64,000 nt of DNA from Verticillium longisporum (lineage: Eukaryota > Ascomycota > Sordariomycetes > Glomerellales > Plectosphaerellaceae). The notes beneath the pieces were generated by a model, which was not told the DNA's origin, did no database searches, and saw only the letters and a program-made list of their open reading frames with translations. Where the stretch lies: contig JAETXT010000002.1 in NCBI GenBank assembly GCA_019188255.1, positions 558,001 through 622,000 on the forward strand, in the 5' to 3' direction. Shown here one piece after another: positions 55,501 through 64,000 of the stretch (its first letter is position 1; the number at the start of each line of letters is the position of its first letter). The translations under genes were made by a program, and so were the position numbers.

Positions 55501-58345
55501 AGAAGAAAACGCCTGATGCAGTCCTTGCAAACCCTCAAAGCGGCCCAAAAAGGGATGCCGCAATGCTCGCTGCCGACTCCATGCGGAAAAAAAGTGTTCC
55601 GTGAATCCCGCCGGTATTCGGTTCGCTCCTCGGAAATATCGCATGTCGCGACGCTCTTCATAGTACATGATACGCAAACAAATAAATGAAATGACAACCC
55701 TTCAACCTTCTGACTCTCGTGTGCTCTCGTACTTCATATTCTTACTTGTGCCCCGTCCGAATCTACCATCCGGACCCCGGGAACCGCGTGTTATACATCA
55801 TGTTAGGGTTGTACCCACCTTGGCTCTGTCCACCGAACAGTCCCTGTCCGACTCCGGCGCTGCCCTGTGACTGGTGCTGCATTCTTGCTTGCAAGATACT
55901 CGGGTCCGCAAGATCGACTAGGCCACCTCCCCCAGAGGAGGAAGTGTTAGCATGTCTGTGCTTCTTCCCCTTCTTCTTCTGCTGCTTGGGACCAAAGTCT
56001 TGGAATGCTCCAGGGGGTTACCGTAGAGCGACGCCAGGAGACCCGGAGCAGGGGCTGGGGAGGAAGAGGTGGAGGGTGGGTACTGATTAGAAAAGGAAGA
56101 CATCAACTCACGCTTTGCGGCATCATGAGCCTGGCTATTGGCCGCGCCTCGGCCCCTGATCAAGCTCTGAAGAAGCTCAGCAGAATCCTTTGACGCGGCA
56201 CCGAAGCCCGCGCCACCGTACCCCTGGCCCTGTCCGAACATGGCCGGCGGCGTGCCCGTCGACTTGAGTCCTGGAGGTGGTCCAGGCATGGAAGACGGGT
56301 AGTACTGGCTACCTGGTTGCGCGTGGAAAGACGATGGCATCATCGCAGACTGTTGGGCCATGATGCGCGGGTTCGCAGATACCTTCATCGAAGACGAGCC
56401 AGAATTGTCATTAGCAAAACTGAACCTTGATCCCTGGCGATTATGGCCACCGCCCTGCTGCGGTGCAAGCGATCCCTGGCCAGGTGTGATGCCGGGGGGG
56501 AGGTGGTCGCCGAATCCACTCTGGCCTCGCATGTACAGTTGCTGCTGTGGTGTCATGGACCGGCTTCCGGCATTGGATGTTGCCTGGCTGAAGCCGGAAC
56601 CGATAGCAGGACCAAACATGCCGTCCGTGCTACCGCGCTGGATAGGAGGCTGCGCGCTTCCCCGACGTTGGTCGAATGCTGCCTCGCGAGGCGCGTCGCG
56701 GTCTTCAGGCTCACCGCCCAGAGCAAGGCTACCACCTGCTTCAGGCTCGCCCTCCGAAAGCTCGACTTGATCGATTTGCTCTTCCTGGTCTACAGCGAGC
56801 CGCGCTTCCTCTTCTTCGCGCATGGCTCGCCTCTTCTCGCCACCACGCATGTCGAACATTGGCGGAGTGTCGTTCGTCTCAGACGAATCACAACCAGTAA
56901 AATTGAAAGGACAGGCTTCCATAGCCTTTAGAAGTGCCTTGAGAATGTTTTCCGGAATGCCAACCTGCCTGGGTTGCTCGACTACCGGACTTGGGGGGCT
57001 TTCAGATTGCGAGGAGGTGGACGGTGCTGAAGACTCTTCAGCGGGTGATTCATCGATGGCCTCCGGCACAGCTTCAGCTGTGACAGGGAGTGACGTCGAG
57101 ATCGCAGGACTCGGAGCCGCGCCGCTAGTAGCATGACTTCCTCTACGACTGCGCTGAGGGTTACGGGCCCAATTGGCAGAGGAAGGCAGAGCAGACCCAT
57201 CGCCCCCGTTTTCTGATTCGTCCTTGCTCGAGGAGCGAGCCATGGGCTGAGCAACAGGCGCGGCAGCGGGTGTTGGGCCGGGCGCAGGGCCAGGAGCGGG
57301 TGTCGATTGCTGGCGAGAGACGGATCGAGACGAGCTGCCATTAGGTGGCAGAGGGCGTTGGGTGTTGATGCTGTTCATCGAGGACAAGTCCTGGCGAGTG
57401 TAACTGTCTTCTTCCTCTCCCAGCTCATGAAGAAACATGCACTGTCGATTCGTGCACTGCTCATGTCTCAACCATGCGGAACAGTACTTGGTTGTGCCAA
57501 GTTGGGCCCTCAGCACCCTGTCGCCATTCTGAGAACCGTTGACGGCCTGGATGCATCGCTGAGCGTCCTCCTTCTTCTCGAAAGTGACGTAGATACCGAG
57601 AGACTGGTTGTGACCGTCCGAACTCTTTCGATTGCTGATCGAAATCTTCTGAATGTTGCCGTATTGACCGAAGAAGTCGGGTTTCCTGAGTGTCTTGAGG
57701 AGCTCATCCTCTCGAACCGTTGGTGTCAACCCCGTCACGTAAACGAGGTTCTTCTGAACGACCCGGACGCCGACGAGGTTTTTCCGATTCTCTTTCTCAG
57801 CTTCACGCTTCTGTACCTCCTTCTGCCGCTGGTCTAGTGCTCGTTTCTTCTGGTTCTTCCGGATATTCGCACTGAATTCGGCAACCCTGTGAATTTGTCA
57901 GCTTCGCCGTTAACGCACGGCAGCGTGTCCTTAACGTACTCTTCTGGTGTCACGACTTTCCACTCTATCGTCTTTTCGTCATACGGTCTTCGGCACGCAG
58001 GACAGAGTCCGTTCATGTTGTTCTTGATGTTGTTGAAGCAGAACTGGCAGACCTGATCACCCACAAACGTTAGTCTCCCTGAGAGGTTTCACCACGACAA
58101 CGCGAGATGCGAATATGTACCTGATAGCCACAAGGACATGGTCGGAAGCTACGATCGGAAAGATCGAGTTCTTCTATACAGAGCGGACTGCTGAAATTTA
58201 GCAACGAATTCGGTATCGGGTGCCCATTGCAGCCCGAGCCAGTGTCATGCACGATGACACCCTCGCATTGCAGCTGGGGTTCTGACGCGAGGCAGGCTTA
58301 CCAGTTGTCCTCATCCTCCTCAAAGAACATATCTTGGGGTGCCAT
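52507..58345 (-). CDS. NOT4: NOT4 E3 ubiquitin ligase of the CCR4-NOT complex, long fungal form
   Basis: RING E3 subunit of CCR4-NOT, acting in mRNA decay and translational quality control. Exons are 58302-58345, 58121-58187, 57940-58052, 55819-57886 and 52507-55073; about 1619 aa after adding one base at G5 56013-56017. The order is: C4C4 RING (CPLCIEELDLSDRSFRPCPC, CQFCFNNI, GLCPACRRPY), a Lys/Arg coiled coil, an RRM (NLVYVTGLTPTVREDELLKT), and a C3H1 zinc finger (CSAWLRHEQCTNRQCMFLH). A long Ser/Pro/Gln-rich region follows, then GNPPGAFQDFGPKQQKKKGK and GGGLVDLADPSILQARMQHQ. The last exon adds about 850 residues, starting DELPSLDEASSSVDALVSDD and closing with a helical VEEAETALQLARKETERLEK. 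If the 745-nt last intron is kept, translation ends at 55763 instead, in GGYNPNMMYNTRFPGSGW. The gene is head to head with nuo-30.4. Confidence 0.9.
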
Positions 58346-58933
58346 TTTGTTGTGTGATCGCGTAAATGATGCGCGCGGGGTGTGGGAGGGAGGTAGGGGG
58401 TGGGTGTCGGGAAGGGTGATTGACGGGAATCTGTAGAGGGAAGTTGTTCGAATGAAGATGGAAAGCGCCAAAGCCTTTCCATGGGTCTGCAAAGGGAGCC
58501 AGTCAATTCAGGGACTAGCATCTAAATCACGTGATAGATTCTTGGGTGCTAGAGCAACCCTCCCCGTGTCGTTCTGGACTCACTTTCTCGGAATCAACGG
58601 AGACGCGAGAGAAGTAATGAAGCGCCAAAGAAAAAGGGCTGCATACCATGTTTTGAATTTAATAGTGTCTATCAGTACCGTTCCTCTCAGTATCAGTGAC
58701 TTTGACTGGGATTCCGGATGGATCGTTGCGTACTGAAGATCGTGCACAGGTCAAAGATGAGAGAGGCAGCACAGCGAATCGCGAGCGAGCAAATAAGCAG
58801 GCTCCTTAGATGCACCCCGTAGTACCACTAGTGGCTCGCCAGCTCCAAATTCCCAGTCCATTACCACGGCATAACCATCCTGTCAACCTCTCTTCAGACA
58901 TCGCCAAACCGCACGCAATCATCCACCACCACA
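58346..58933. promoter_or_regulatory. shared divergent promoter region, NOT4 / nuo-30.4
   Basis: 588 bp between two divergent housekeeping starts. Short frames here have no support. Confidence 0.5.
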
Positions 58934-59840
58934 ATGGCGACCAAGCTGTACCGGAGCCGTGCCCTAGCCGGCCTGCGACAAGGCCGTGTCGCTGAGGCGC
59001 GCGCTTTCTCGACCTCCATCCCTCAATTGGTCGGCTACCCCGTTGGCCAGCCGAAGGATGCTCAAAACGTTCGCTCGGCCGCCCGCCAGGAGGCTCCCTC
59101 GCCTCTCACGGCGCCCGTCGTCAACCCCGCCGACAAGTACGCCACCAAGAGCGACAACTTGCACAAGTATGGCGCCTGGGTCATGGGCTGCCTGCCGAAA
59201 TATGTCCAGCAGTTCTCCGTCTGGAAGGACGAGCTCACCATTTACATCCCCCTCGGGCGTCATTCCCGTTATTTCTTTCCTGAAGTGTACGTCCATCTAT
59301 CAGTCGTTCCGTGACCGCCGATGGGAAGCTAATTGAGCCTAGACAACACCTCTGCCGAGTTCACGCAGGTCAGCACCGTCACGGCCGTCGATTACCCCAC
59401 GCGCGACCAGCGATTCGAGATTATCTACAACCTTCTCAGCGTTCGCTACAACTCCCGAATCCGCGTCAAGACCTACGCCGACGAGGTTTCTCCCGTGCCC
59501 AGCATCACTGGCCTCTTCGACGGAGCCAACTGGTACGAGCGCGAGGCCTACGATCTTTTGGAATCTTCTTTGTCGGCCACCCCGATCTCCGCCGTATCAT
59601 GACCGACTACGGCTTTGAGGGCCACCCCTTCGCAAGGACTTCCCCCTCACCGGTTACACCGAGATCAGGTTCGACGAGGAGAAGAAGCGCATCGTCACTG
59701 AGCCTCTCGAGCTGACCCAGGCGTTCCGCAACTTTGAGGGTGGCACCAGCGCCTGGGAACAGATTGGCGCCGGCGACGATCGCAGGCCCGAGAGCTTCAA
59801 GCTGCCAACGCCAAAGCCCGAGGAGGAGCCGAAGAAGTAG
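58934..59840 (+). CDS. nuo-30.4: NADH:ubiquinone oxidoreductase 30-kDa subunit, complex I (three apparent frameshifts)
   Basis: NDUFS3/NuoC homologue in the peripheral arm of mitochondrial complex I. Exons are 58934-59286 and 59343-59840 (56-nt intron). An Arg/Ala-rich presequence ([20 protein letters not shown]) precedes [63 protein letters not shown] and the signature [20 protein letters not shown], then [20 protein letters not shown] and a C-terminal [17 protein letters not shown]. The frame is broken three times: C5 59248-59252, T4 59556-59559 and C4 59625-59628. Adding 2, 1 and 1 bases gives 284 aa, the expected size. Because the subunit is needed for respiration and the breaks all lie in homopolymers, sequence error is far more likely than decay. 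Confidence 0.95.
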
Positions 59841-61637
59841 AGTGGGGTTGCAGTGTATATACCAAACTGACCTGTTGCTAGAATTGAACTTTGTACAACT
59901 ACAGATTCTCCAGTCGGGTTGGACTTTCCCGTGATGTGTGGTTTTTAGCGCAGGCCTTCTCTGTGATATAAATGTCTGAGGCGGCGTCACAGCGTGACTA
60001 TTATGGAATCACCAGAATGTGCCTCGTGAGCCTTGTGATCCTGTTGTCCACAAATCAGCTGGAAACGCTCAAGCTTGGTTTTGGAATGAAGTCCTAAACT
60101 ACAGTGCAGACCGGTTATGCGTCATTGGTAATCTCGATAGAGGCATCGACGCATCTCTTGGCATCTGTTTTGCTGCGTCCCGCCCCAGAAAGTACACGTA
60201 AGTGGCAAAACGAGACAGCTCTGAATGCTGGGTTGACAACCGAGCCTGTACTTCTACATATTGTGAGCCCACGTGCAGGTTATAAGCCGTGGACACGAAT
60301 GTATACATGGCTAATGTCTGGAGGAGGAGCATATTGGGTTCCTTCAGTCCCCCGACTCCGAGGGCAGCCAGGGCTTTCTCGTTTAGAAAAGGCCTCAACT
60401 AGTTGTGGGCAAAGAACATCCACTCATTGATCAACTTCACGGACGGTAGGCCTTCCCGGAATACTGATCAGAAGTCAGAGATCTATCAAGTTAGCCTGAC
60501 GAAGTGCCTGCTCTCAATCGATCACACTTCTACAGTTTCAGTTTCTTCATGTGCCCTAAGTTCGTGTGGCACGCGATTGCCCGTTCGGAAACGTGATTAT
60601 CGAATAAAGAAAACTTGAGGTATCCACCGCGCTGTTGGTGCCTCCTTCTATATACCTAGGTTAGGTGCCGGGTTCTAACTCCACAGTTGACTTTTACTAC
60701 GCGGTTAAAACAACACAGAGCTTCCTTCAGTTTGCCGATACAGTTTCGTGTCTTCAGGTGTTTACCAGGTTCCATACACCATCCACGGTTATCCGGTGCA
60801 AAGAACGCAGGGCGGATCCAAATGTTTTGAATGTCATCGGTATCGACCTCGCACTTATGCGAAAGTGTCAGCGCTCGATGATTTTGCTCGCTCGGCAAGC
60901 GGGAACCCCAAGAGTCCCATGGTATCATGAGAATACTATAACAAGTACTGGAGACTTCGGACAACGGATTATCAGGAAATCTCAGCTGACAACAACACAG
61001 CAAAGTAATCAGTATCTTGGGTTCACTACATCACGACCAAAATAGTTTGGGCTGACATGACGTGAAGACGGATTGCCCTGGTTGTGCTTCCGAGTTAGAA
61101 TGCCATCCATGAAGTCTTTCGATCAAAATTTACCACAGGCTTCAATGTGATATTTTGGGGCCATCACGGGTAGTGACACTGAGTAAAGCAGAGTACCTAC
61201 ATGAGACGTTTTTTTTTTACGTTCCGTCATTTCGTAGGTTCCAGCCAAGAGTTTCGCTTGCCAATACCTCACGAGAGCCTTCGTCGCCCGAAATGCACAT
61301 GTGGCGTTCATGGGTCATGCAAAATTGAGCCACGCAGGCCCTCAGTGTGATACATAATCAGCCCGTAAGTCTATGTCCAGACTCTGACTGTTGGTGTTCT
61401 GTCCATGACCCTGGGAGCGCTGGTGTCAGTGAATGCTGGGAGCGGAAGCCGGGGTTAGCGGGGCAACGTCACGAGGCCCCGCCGCAACCGCGTCGAACCT
61501 CAGAGTGCCTGCAGCTTAACGCGAAACGCGACTGGCTGGTCCAAAACCACTTTCACCAATGTCATTGTCGCTGACGGTGTGCCAACTGACGCGCTTTCAA
61601 TGAGATTCGGATTGCTCGCAGTGGAAATCAATACAAA
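59841..61637. other. intergenic 59841-61637
   Basis: About 1.8 kb, lower in GC than the genes beside it, between two plus-strand genes. No coding signal, terminal repeats or transposase motifs were found. Short frames on both strands lack motifs. The last few hundred bases are the promoter of the 61638 gene. Confidence 0.4.
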
Positions 61638-64000
61638 ATGGCGCCAAAAACACGATCTGGAGGACAGGTCGACAGCGAACGCGTCTACCACTCGAGTCCC
61701 GCGTTGAAGCAGACCAAGTTCCCCCACAAACGCACCACAATCCGAGGTTACGGCCAAAGACCCAAGAACCTACGACGAAAGATCGCGGCCCGCGACTCCT
61801 CCCCAGCCGACATCGAAGCAGAGATTGAGACGAACGCCAAGTCGCCGAAGCAGAGCACCCTCACGCAGTTCAACTGGGTTGACCGCGGCCCGATCGAAGA
61901 CGAGGACGAGACAGAGCGCCCCAGAGGCAAGAAGAGACGCAAGACGGAAGGCGATGCGCCCAACTCTTCACCGCCACGTTCTACTTTCCACACACAAACC
62001 CTGACCCAAGCCTACCCGGGACTATCATTCTCTAGTAAGGACGAGGATCCAAACGACTTGCAGATCGACGACTCCGAGGATGAAAACCTTAGCTTCGTCT
62101 TTGAAGATGCAAACGAGAGCGCAGGCAAGCCAGGCGCGGGCCAGCCCGTTGCCAGCCGGACGCCTTCTGTAGTACCGCAGACCCCCACAAACAAGCGTAT
62201 TCACAGGGAAGTGATCCCGTCGTCACAGGATTCCCCCCTCACGCCCATGTTGGCTAGATATAGCCCGGCAAACAAGCGATCACCGCTTAAACACAAGTCT
62301 ACCAACGTCATGGCGCCTCTCCCCGAAGATTCCGTTGCGCCAAAGCTCCCTCGTCCTCGAAGCATGGTCATAGAAGACTCGACAGTCACCAAAAGTCCAA
62401 CATCTTCAAGTATCGACCCGTCTCCGGGAAAGGAGAACCGAGACCCCCTCACAGTTCACACCGCGACTGCGAAGGCTGTTCGTTTTGTCACGCCCCGACC
62501 ATCGCAACTTATGCGTCCACCGCAGAGCCGAGTACTGGGAGAGATCAGCATCCCGGAGGACGAAATGTCCGAAGAAAACGTTGAGCGGGACGTCAGCCCA
62601 TCCCCTCTGCGACGCAAATCAACACCGAAGCCAACGGAGCGTGAGATTGCAGATTCCGATGACGAGTTCGACGAGCTGGGAGAGGGTGATCTGATGGAGG
62701 ACGAAGACGAGTATGGCGCAGTAGGGCACGAAACGCAGATGCTTGTCGAGGATTTAGTGAGCTCATCTGAGAAGTCGTCCTCCGCTGAGGTCTCTGCAGG
62801 GAACTTACCACCCGTGCAACAACGGGTCACGCACGACGAGTCTGATGTTGCCGATGCTGGGCAGGTAACAACCGCAGAACGTGTCAGCGAACCTTTCACG
62901 TCATCACCTCAACTTCCCACGCCAAGACCGATATCTCAAGTCACCACACAATCACAAACCCAGACACAGTCGCTAGACGATTTCTCCCAGATCACACCAA
63001 CACAAGGTCGGAGTCAGCCAACCCAAGCTATGGAAAGTCAGCGAATTTCCTTGGAGCAAATTCACGCGATGGGACCTCAGACGGACAGATCCGATATCTT
63101 CATCTCCATCCACCCAGAGCATGTCGACGAGATTATCGAGGGCACCAAGAACCACGAGTTCCGCGGCTACCGAATTCCCAACGTCGTCACCCGCATGTGG
63201 ATTTACGTCACGGCGCCGATTTCCATGTTGAGGTACATGGCCGTGATTTCCAATTACAAGCAGCCCGGCGAGATTGAGGAGAATGGCCTGGGCAACGCCG
63301 AATTCAACGCTGGCAAGAAGCAAAATAGCTTTGCTTACGAGCTGCAAGAGGTCTACGAGCTGAATAATCCTGTATCCTTGGCGGAGATGAAAGAGCATGG
63401 ATGGGTTGCTGGGCCTCCGCAGAAGTACAATTACGTACCCCCCACGGTGGTAGGGCACCTGATGGCAAATCTGCGTTGCTCTTTATTCGGAGAAGAAGAA
63501 GAAGAAGAAGATCAAGCTGCCGACTTACCCTTGCTCGACGACCTCCCGTCCGAACTGAGCCCGGTGAAACAACACCACAAACCCTCGACTCCCTCCAAAT
63601 TCACCATCTCCCAGGAGGTCGAGAAGCAGATTCTCAGTGAAGCAACATTGCAAAATACATCAGACCCTGACCTGCTCGTACCATCGAGCTCAAGCCAGGA
63701 ACGCCGCCGCGTCTACAATGCAACGCCAGCTGCTCCTTCCCTGAAGCCCCCGTCCAAACTCCCGCCCACACCCTTCAACCGCCTGCCGAATCCAAAACCG
63801 TCGTCTGCAGCGCGGCGCTCCGTCAGGCTCTCGCAGGCCACGACAGCGAGCCAAGCCTCAAGTCCGCCGGCGTCGCCTGCCAAGACTACACAGCAGCGGA
63901 GCTCGCGAGCTCCGCTGCCCTCGTCGAGCCTGTCGCTTCTCCCTCTTGAAGACATGGACAGTCCCATCCAGCTACCAGCTGGGGAATTCTCGCTGGAAAC
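61638..64000 (+). CDS. nuclear-type protein with ASCH/PUA-like domain (3' end off window)
   Basis: One uninterrupted frame of at least 787 codons runs off the right edge. The N-terminus is basic (APKTRSGGQ, HKRTTIRGYGQRPKNLRRKI), with QSTLTQFNWVDRGPIEDEDE and a nuclear-signal-like GKKRRK. Residues 60-480 are acidic and Ser/Thr/Pro-rich with many SP/TP sites (SQDSPLTPMLARYSP) and SQ/TQ-dense stretches (SQTQTQS, QITPTQGRSQPTQ), as in kinase-regulated nuclear proteins. A folded domain at about 485-600 (DIFISIHPEHVDEIIEGTKN, HEFRGYRIPN, RMWIYVTAPISMLRYMAVIS) resembles ASCH/PUA-type RNA- or nucleotide-binding folds. Then come a poly-Glu run and Ser/Pro-rich tail. The domain call is by pattern, and the function is unknown. 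Confidence 0.7.
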   Translation, partial: MAPKTRSGGQVDSERVYHSSPALKQTKFPHKRTTIRGYGQRPKNLRRKIAARDSSPADIEAEIETNAKSPKQSTLTQFNWVDRGPIEDEDETERPRGKKRRKTEGDAPNSSPPRSTFHTQTLTQAYPGLSFSSKDEDPNDLQIDDSEDENLSFVFEDANESAGKPGAGQPVASRTPSVVPQTPTNKRIHREVIPSSQDSPLTPMLARYSPANKRSPLKHKSTNVMAPLPEDSVAPKLPRPRSMVIEDSTVTKSPTSSSIDPSPGKENRDPLTVHTATAKAVRFVTPRPSQLMRPPQSRVLGEISIPEDEMSEENVERDVSPSPLRRKSTPKPTEREIADSDDEFDELGEGDLMEDEDEYGAVGHETQMLVEDLVSSSEKSSSAEVSAGNLPPVQQRVTHDESDVADAGQVTTAERVSEPFTSSPQLPTPRPISQVTTQSQTQTQSLDDFSQITPTQGRSQPTQAMESQRISLEQIHAMGPQTDRSDIFISIHPEHVDEIIEGTKNHEFRGYRIPNVVTRMWIYVTAPISMLRYMAVISNYKQPGEIEENGLGNAEFNAGKKQNSFAYELQEVYELNNPVSLAEMKEHGWVAGPPQKYNYVPPTVVGHLMANLRCSLFGEEEEEEDQAADLPLLDDLPSELSPVKQHHKPSTPSKFTISQEVEKQILSEATLQNTSDPDLLVPSSSSQERRRVYNATPAAPSLKPPSKLPPTPFNRLPNPKPSSAARRSVRLSQATTASQASSPPASPAKTTQQRSSRAPLPSSSLSLLPLEDMDSPIQLPAGEFSLE

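Overview
The window is nuclear DNA of a filamentous ascomycete (Pezizomycotina, most likely a plant-associated Sordariomycete). The evidence is short GT-AG introns of about 50-80 nt, GC-rich third codon positions, roughly 2.5-3 kb per gene, and the family content: a pisatin-demethylase-type P450, a CE5 acetylxylan esterase, a fungal rhodopsin-domain membrane protein, a TOK1-type K+ channel and a HeLo-like/ankyrin protein. The genus cannot be fixed from the sequence alone. I see no rRNA, tRNA, CRISPR array or intact transposon.

Layout. 1-735: 5' part of a PEX11-type peroxisomal gene (-). 1345-2887: 51-kDa FMN subunit of complex I (-), head to head with dynactin p27 (+, 3367-4012). 4457-7875: HeLo-like/ankyrin protein (+). 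8327-9580: MBOAT/wax-synthase-like acyltransferase (+). 11153-12901: gamma-glutamyltranspeptidase (+). 13690-13878: orphan coding remnant (+). 14143-15892: P450 (-). 17901-20492: large orphan protein (-). 21672-22422: acetylxylan esterase (+). 23054-23599: small secreted protein (+). 24914-25813: 3'-truncated alpha/beta hydrolase (+). 26660-27952: Old Yellow Enzyme (-). 29010-30424: rhodopsin-domain protein (+). 30648-31975: acid-ceramidase-like amidase (-). 32854-33641: SprT-like metallopeptidase (+). A gene-free stretch of about 4.8 kb follows. 38487-41535: membrane sulfatase/LTA-synthase-like protein (+). 43336-44740: PP2A activator PTPA (+). 45055-46459: Ala/Pro-rich protein with two possible 3' ends (-), whose leader lies beside a 295-bp tandem duplication. 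47790-49074: alpha/beta-hydrolase-fold protein (-). 49757-51876: TOK1-like channel (+). 52507-58345: very long NOT4 of the CCR4-NOT complex (-), head to head with the 30-kDa complex I subunit (+, 58934-59840). 61638-64000: nuclear-type protein with an ASCH/PUA-like domain, cut by the window edge (+).

How the genes relate. Much of the content is housekeeping: two complex I subunits, dynactin, NOT4, PTPA and PEX11. Both complex I genes share a promoter region with a divergent housekeeping gene. The region between about 4 and 34 kb is more accessory (ankyrin protein, MBOAT, P450, OYE, esterases, secreted protein), but no polyketide synthase, NRPS or terpene synthase is visible, so a biosynthetic cluster is not supported.

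The strongest window-wide signal is technical. At least eight genes, including the essential complex I 30-kDa subunit, NOT4 and PTPA, can be read through only if one or two bases are added, and most of these sites fall in runs of 4-7 identical bases. This is the pattern expected from homopolymer under-calling in the assembly, so apparent pseudogenes here should not be taken at face value. The most interesting biological candidates are possible intron retention giving two NOT4 C-termini, a similar choice of 3' end in the Ala/Pro-rich gene, a microhomology-flanked duplication of that gene's leader region, and the ankyrin protein's unnamed Cys-rich middle domain.
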